Shown here: piece after piece, positions 36,624 through 39,841 of the stretch | How positions within the stretch are numbered: the stretch's first letter is position 1 | How the letters are laid out: every line of letters begins with the position of its first letter | Assembly: GCA_002340325.1 (NCBI GenBank) | Contig: DDLV01000131.1 | Span: 1-39,841, forward strand | Direction of reading: 5' to 3' | Source of the DNA: Glaciecola sp. UBA2563 | GTDB lineage: Bacteria; Pseudomonadota; Gammaproteobacteria; Enterobacterales; Alteromonadaceae | Length of the DNA: 39,841 nt | Translations under genes and position numbers: made by a program | Notes under the pieces: model-generated | Seen by the model: only the letters and a program-made list of their open reading frames with translations | Databases searched by the model: none | What the model was told of the DNA's origin: nothing

Positions 36624-37313
36624 ATGATTTACAGAAAAGCAATATGGCGCGTTACTATGCAAGCTAGATGCTATGTTAAACGGTCGGCGATTTTATTTGG
36701 CATCTTAGGGGTATGCTTCGTCACAACCGCATATTCAAGTCAAGGAATTGTGACGGATAACAAAAGCGCTATTGAAGCGGCGTACAATATGGAGATAATT
36801 ACTCAAACTATACTTGCAGAAGCATCGAATGAAAAAATCACTCCCAGTGAAAGACACGCCTTGCTCCTTAAGTCGCTTGAGATTGAATTTATGCCTTTGG
36901 TTGACCATCAATTTGCTGCTTTTAAAGTACTTGGCAGCCATATTAGGAACGTACCAAGTGATATTTTGATTGAGTACGTTGATATTTTTTATGAATATAT
37001 GACGCTAAGCTATGCGGAAATTTTTTCCCAACACACGCATTCAATGCTTCAGTTTTATGATCCACATCCTAAACAGAGTTCGAACCACTTAACGCTTCGG
37101 GCCACTTTGAAAAAGCAAAATGAACTGGACGTATTTTTATCACTGAAATTGCGGCAAGCTACACAAACTGGCCCATGGAAAAATTACGACCTCATCGTTC
37201 AAGGAAACAGCATCATCAACAATGCGCGTAATCAATATGCACCCATTTTGAGAAATCAGGGTATTGAGGCGGTGATGAGCAAAATGCAGTCCTACATCGC
37301 AGAAAATAGTTGA
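36624..37313 (+). CDS. MlaC/Ttg2D-like periplasmic lipid-binding protein
   Basis: A 229-residue exported protein with a signal segment around 18-38 (KRSAILFGILGVCFVTTAYS). The family pattern is clearest at the end: WKNYDLIVQGNSIINNARNQYAPILRNQGIEAVMSKMQSYI matches the MlaC signature W-x-V-Y-D-x-x-x-x-G-x-S-x-x-x-N-Y-R. MlaC carries phospholipids between membranes together with MlaFEDB, none of which is here. ATG 36624 is chosen with AAGGGTG eight bases upstream; the longer frame from 36507 overlaps the previous gene. Pairing with an RND pump and a transglutaminase-like protein suggests an envelope-lipid function, which is inference. Confidence 0.8.
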   Translation: MIYRKAIWRVTMQARCYVKRSAILFGILGVCFVTTAYSSQGIVTDNKSAIEAAYNMEIITQTILAEASNEKITPSERHALLLKSLEIEFMPLVDHQFAAFKVLGSHIRNVPSDILIEYVDIFYEYMTLSYAEIFSQHTHSMLQFYDPHPKQSSNHLTLRATLKKQNELDVFLSLKLRQATQTGPWKNYDLIVQGNSIINNARNQYAPILRNQGIEAVMSKMQSYIAENS

Positions 37314-37347
37314 TGGCGCGCGTGTTTTGGGTCATCAATAAAAAGAA

Positions 37348-37370
37348 CGCCTTCCTAAGAAGGCGGTTTT
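37348..37370 (+). terminator. Rho-independent-type terminator
   Basis: A perfect 7-bp stem CGCCTTC (37348-37354) with GAAGGCG (37359-37365) around loop CTAA, followed by GTTTT; upstream AAAAAG gives a matching A-tract, so it may work in both directions. It lies 35 bp after the MlaC-like stop and 45 bp before the end of the convergent DUF2141 gene. Confidence 0.75.
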
Positions 37371-37414
37371 AGGGGGCTGAACTTTCTAATATTATATTTA
37401 CAGAGAGTTACACA

Positions 37415-37834
37415 TTAATCTAATGTTATCGAAATGACAGTATCATCTTCAACCGTGAATTTCGCTTCATTAAAGTTTGGTGCTCGCATCGCCGGGCGTA
37501 CGTTATTACTAACACCCCATGCTTCTTTGGGGATACCGAATAAGTTCGTGTCCGTCTTTTTATTCCCGTTAACATCATGGTTAACTGAAATTGCATACTC
37601 CCCTTTTTCCAACCCATCAAAAATACACGTTATTCCATTCGTTTCAGCGTCCAACCATTGCTGATTTTCCTGTCTTGCCAGCATTGGAAATCCATCTTCC
37701 ACATCAAATATCGCGCACCCAATTTGTCCATCATTGGTTTTGATGTTTTCAACATTCACTGTGATTGTGCTTGCAAATGCTGAAGCACCTACACTTAATA
37801 ATAAAGTTAGAGAATAAATTGTGTTTTTCATCAT
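37415..37834 (-). CDS. DUF2141 exported protein
   Basis: A 139-residue protein with a signal peptide (MMKNTIYSLTLLLSVGASAFA) and a DUF2141 domain, recognised by VNVENIKTNDGQIGCAIFD, GLEKGEYAISVNHDVNGNKKTDTNLFGIPKEAWGVSNN and the terminal strand AKFTVEDDTVISITL. The D-x-N-x-N-x-x-x-D loop looks calcium-binding. Start is one of two adjacent ATG codons (37834 or 37831) with AAAGGTAATT upstream. The family is exported and beta-rich, without known activity. It may be cotranscribed with the lipoprotein gene upstream, 130 bp away. Confidence 0.88.
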   Translation of the reverse strand: MMKNTIYSLTLLLSVGASAFASTITVNVENIKTNDGQIGCAIFDVEDGFPMLARQENQQWLDAETNGITCIFDGLEKGEYAISVNHDVNGNKKTDTNLFGIPKEAWGVSNNVRPAMRAPNFNEAKFTVEDDTVISITLD

Positions 37835-37967
37835 AATTACCTTTGGTTAATTGTTTCATTAATCTTTCATTTTGCGTGTTTCAAATAGATAAAACTGAAC
37901 GCACTTTCGTTGGAACTATTTACAATTTTTAGTGAATAAATCTTTTTTTTGCAGCTTTATGAAATAG

Positions 37968-38441
37968 CTAGTAGGTTCTTGTTCTCCCTTTTTCATTCAT
38001 GGCTTTTTCTGCTTCATCCCAGGACATTGGAAGCGAATCTTTTGATATTGACACTCTTACAAAACGCGCCTCTTTTACACCTGGAATACCCATTCGTATA
38101 GCTTGCGTATGACTCGCACTGGTAATAAACTTCTCAATGGCGTCGTCGTTTTCCCACACTGTCATTGTCCAGCCTTCATTTCCCCCAAGATCGCGTCGAA
38201 CTCGATGCCCTAAATAACCCATTTGACTATCAAGAGAATTAACAACGTTGATTGTTTGTCTCCAAAACGCCTTGCGCCCTTTCCTATTGTCGTTCAATGT
38301 TACGTGCGTTATGCCCACTACAACAGTGTCTGAAGACACCGTTGGCAAAGCTTTTGATGATTGAAATGGCGTACTTATCTGAATACAACTAAATAAACCT
38401 GACATAGCTAAAGAAAGAACTAAAACTCTAACCGGCTTCAT
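37968..38441 (-). CDS. Lipoprotein with antibiotic-biosynthesis-monooxygenase-like domain
   Basis: A 157-residue protein from ATG 38441. MKPVRVLVLSLAMSGLFSC carries a lipoprotein-type signal with the cysteine at 19, then a dimeric alpha-beta barrel-like domain (VVVGITHVTLNDNRKGRKAFWRQTINVVNSL, GYLGHRVRRDLGGNEGWTMTVWENDDAIEKFITSASHTQAI). That is the heme/quinone monooxygenase or DUF3291-like pattern, normally cytoplasmic, so an exported version is unusual. Its start lies inside the end of the dehydrogenase gene (14-bp overlap), implying translational coupling. The family assignment is moderate; the substrate is unknown. Confidence 0.72.
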   Translation of the reverse strand: MKPVRVLVLSLAMSGLFSCIQISTPFQSSKALPTVSSDTVVVGITHVTLNDNRKGRKAFWRQTINVVNSLDSQMGYLGHRVRRDLGGNEGWTMTVWENDDAIEKFITSASHTQAIRMGIPGVKEARFVRVSISKDSLPMSWDEAEKAMNEKGRTRTY

Positions 38442-39246
38442 GTTGACGCGTGCCAGAATGAACATTGTGTTTCGTCATGTCACCCATAACACGAGTAAGG
38501 ATTTGGACTCTCCCCCAACGTGGCGTCATGCTTAAACTATAACCAAGTAGTTTGCCAAGAAAACCAGGTCTTGTGGTAAAACACTTTCCTAATCTCTTTA
38601 ATGCGTGTTGGGCGACTATTTGGGGAGAGTCTGTGTTGGCCATTATCATGTTTGCTCGGTCAGCAAATCCACTTTTAACCGGTCCAGGAGCGACTGCTAA
38701 AACATCAATCTTGTGAGGCTTAAGCTCAACATGCAGTCCTTCTGCCAACGTTTGAACAAATGCTTTTGTTGCTGCATAGTTACTTGCCCGAGGAGTCCCC
38801 TGAAAACCTACTAATGAAGAGAGTAGAATAATGCCACCACTACCTCGCTTTTTAAATCGTTGAGCATAGACTTGGGCATGTTTGACGATAGACTTGCAGT
38901 TAAGATCTACCATGTTAAGCTCGCTCTCGATTGACGTATCAATAAAATCACCAGAAGTCCCAAACCCTGCAGCACCCACATAAAGCCCAACATCGCTTTC
39001 TTTAGTATGATCTAAGACGGCATCAACTCCTTCCATTATCGATAAATCGGCAACGATCACAGCAGTCTTCACCTTATACCGTAATGCAAGCTCTACCGAG
39101 AGTTCATCTAACTGACCTTTTGTTCTTGCAACAAGAAATACATTCATACCATTGGCTGCTATAGCTTGCGCAAACGCTTTACCAATGCCGTCACTTGCTC
39201 CCGTAACGACAGCCCAACTGCCATATTGATTTACTGTTTTATTCAT
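38428..39246 (-). CDS. Short-chain dehydrogenase/reductase
   Basis: A 272-residue Rossmann-fold oxidoreductase. The nucleotide loop is TGASDGIG (15-22), with N116, S143/S144 (ILLSS), Y157 and K161 (YAATK) forming the catalytic set, and PGPVKSGF following as in classical SDRs. The usual NNAG is replaced by VGAAGFG, seen in some subfamilies. The last 40 residues extend beyond the core (LLGYSLSMTPRWGRVQIL). ATG 39246 is the start; the upstream region carries the HxlR-type palindrome and the divergent regulator, so this gene is the likely direct target. Confidence 0.92.
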   Translation of the reverse strand: MNKTVNQYGSWAVVTGASDGIGKAFAQAIAANGMNVFLVARTKGQLDELSVELALRYKVKTAVIVADLSIMEGVDAVLDHTKESDVGLYVGAAGFGTSGDFIDTSIESELNMVDLNCKSIVKHAQVYAQRFKKRGSGGIILLSSLVGFQGTPRASNYAATKAFVQTLAEGLHVELKPHKIDVLAVAPGPVKSGFADRANMIMANTDSPQIVAQHALKRLGKCFTTRPGFLGKLLGYSLSMTPRWGRVQILTRVMGDMTKHNVHSGTRQHEAG

Positions 39247-39310
39247 AACGAACCTCTCGTTTCTTAACGAACATCCAAATTACTTGCAATTCGATAGTAA
39301 CTATAGTGTG

Positions 39311-39331
39311 ATACTTGTTAATTACAAGCAT
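39311..39331. promoter_or_regulatory. HxlR-type palindrome ATACTTG-N7-CAAGCAT
   Basis: A near-symmetric 21-bp site, 65 bp before the dehydrogenase start and 130 bp before the HxlR gene. A further half-site TACTTGC lies at 39281-39287. The layout matches 19660-19680 in 15 of 21 positions. Autoregulation and control of the dehydrogenase by the HxlR protein are inferred from position. Confidence 0.55.
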
Positions 39332-39460
39332 CAATTTATTAGAAAAATTTAATGCATATAACGTGAGTCAATTGAATCGCAATGGTTAGCCTTACTTGTG
39401 TTTTGAAAGTTTCTTATGCTACTCTTACATGATCTTTCAAGTGAATAATTAGAGTAATTT

Positions 39461-39805
39461 ATGGGTAATCATCGCTCATGCTGTCCAATATCGTCTTCAC
39501 TAGATATTTTTGGAGACAAATGGACACTTGTTATCATTCGAGATTTCTTTGCTGGAAAATCACTGTATTCTGAGTTTTTAGACTCACCCGAAAAGATCTC
39601 GACCAATATACTTGCCAGCCGATTAAAAACTCTTGAAAAGCACGGGCTCATCATTGAAGGCAAAAAGAGCATTAAAACAGGCAAAAAGAGTTACAAATTA
39701 ACGAAAAGGGGTAAAAGTCTGTACGAAGTGCTCGACGTTATGGCAAATTGGGGATTGAAAAATATAAAAGGTACTGAAAAAAGAATAAGCGTACCCGCAC
39801 CTTAG
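39461..39805 (+). CDS. HxlR-family (DUF24) winged-helix transcriptional regulator
   Basis: A 114-residue DNA-binding protein. CCPISSSLDIFGDKWTLVIIRDFFAGKSLYSEFLDSPEKISTNILASRLKTLEKHGLI is the HxlR signature, with the recognition helix around ISTNILASRLKTLEKHG and a basic wing (KKSIKTGKKSYKLTKRGK). C7 and C8 near the N-terminus correspond to the position of the redox-sensing cysteine of YodB/HypR-type members, so it may sense quinones, aldehydes or oxidants. It is divergent from the dehydrogenase, the typical arrangement of a repressor and its target. ATG 39461 has no strong ribosome site. Confidence 0.93.
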   Translation: MGNHRSCCPISSSLDIFGDKWTLVIIRDFFAGKSLYSEFLDSPEKISTNILASRLKTLEKHGLIIEGKKSIKTGKKSYKLTKRGKSLYEVLDVMANWGLKNIKGTEKRISVPAP

Positions 39806-39841
39806 CCACCGTACGATTTTAATTATATTAGACAATCCATT

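Overview
The window (about 39.8 kb, AT-rich, dense, standard code) looks like a chromosomal piece of a marine gammaproteobacterium, most likely Alteromonadales (Alteromonas/Glaciecola-like). The best evidence is the left end: psd, rsgA and orn followed by tRNA-Gly(GCC) reproduces the gammaproteobacterial psd-rsgA-orn-glyVXY order, and the proteins are close to their E. coli counterparts. The taxonomic call below class level is inference.

Layout: (1) 1-4530, housekeeping: partial tRNA-Gly, orn (-), rsgA (+), psd (+), a large nested palindrome, then an EamA transporter overlapping a glycerophosphodiester phosphodiesterase. (2) 4567-9586, an insertion-sequence zone: an IS1182-type element whose transposase carries an in-frame TAA, a beheaded polysaccharide deacetylase, and an apparently intact IS21-type element (istA/istB). 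(3) 9709-11478, the remains of a gene set that commonly travels with ChrR/sigma factor and photolyase genes: an NTF2-like protein, a 58-codon scar ORF, DUF2878 and a chalcone-isomerase-like protein. (4) 12741-22248, signalling: an EAL phosphodiesterase coupled to a PAS-PAS hybrid histidine kinase, a type IV prepilin flanked by two diverged 60-bp repeats, a second PAS-rich hybrid kinase, a decayed DUF6817-like gene, and a chemoreceptor broken by one in-frame TAA. (5) 22897-37313, two divergent RND efflux operons. The leftward one is MFP-RND-broken outer-membrane factor-MipA/OmpV-patatin lipoprotein-GST. The rightward one is MFP-RND followed by a transglutaminase-like protein and an MlaC-like protein. 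(6) 37415-39805, DUF2141, a lipoprotein with a monooxygenase-like domain, a short-chain dehydrogenase, and a divergent HxlR-family regulator.

The main thread across regions is a palindrome of the form ATACTTG-N7-CAAGTAT. It lies between the HxlR gene and the dehydrogenase, twice in front of the leftward RND operon, and once upstream of the second hybrid kinase. I infer a local HxlR regulon joining export, a dehydrogenase/monooxygenase pair, GST and a sensor kinase, which fits a response to small reactive or lipophilic compounds. This is a hypothesis from sequence only.

The window also shows much decay: two nonsense-interrupted ORFs, a truncated deacetylase, a truncated outer-membrane factor, a collapsed gene cluster and a frameshifted gene. 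No rRNA, CRISPR array, integrase or phage genes were seen.
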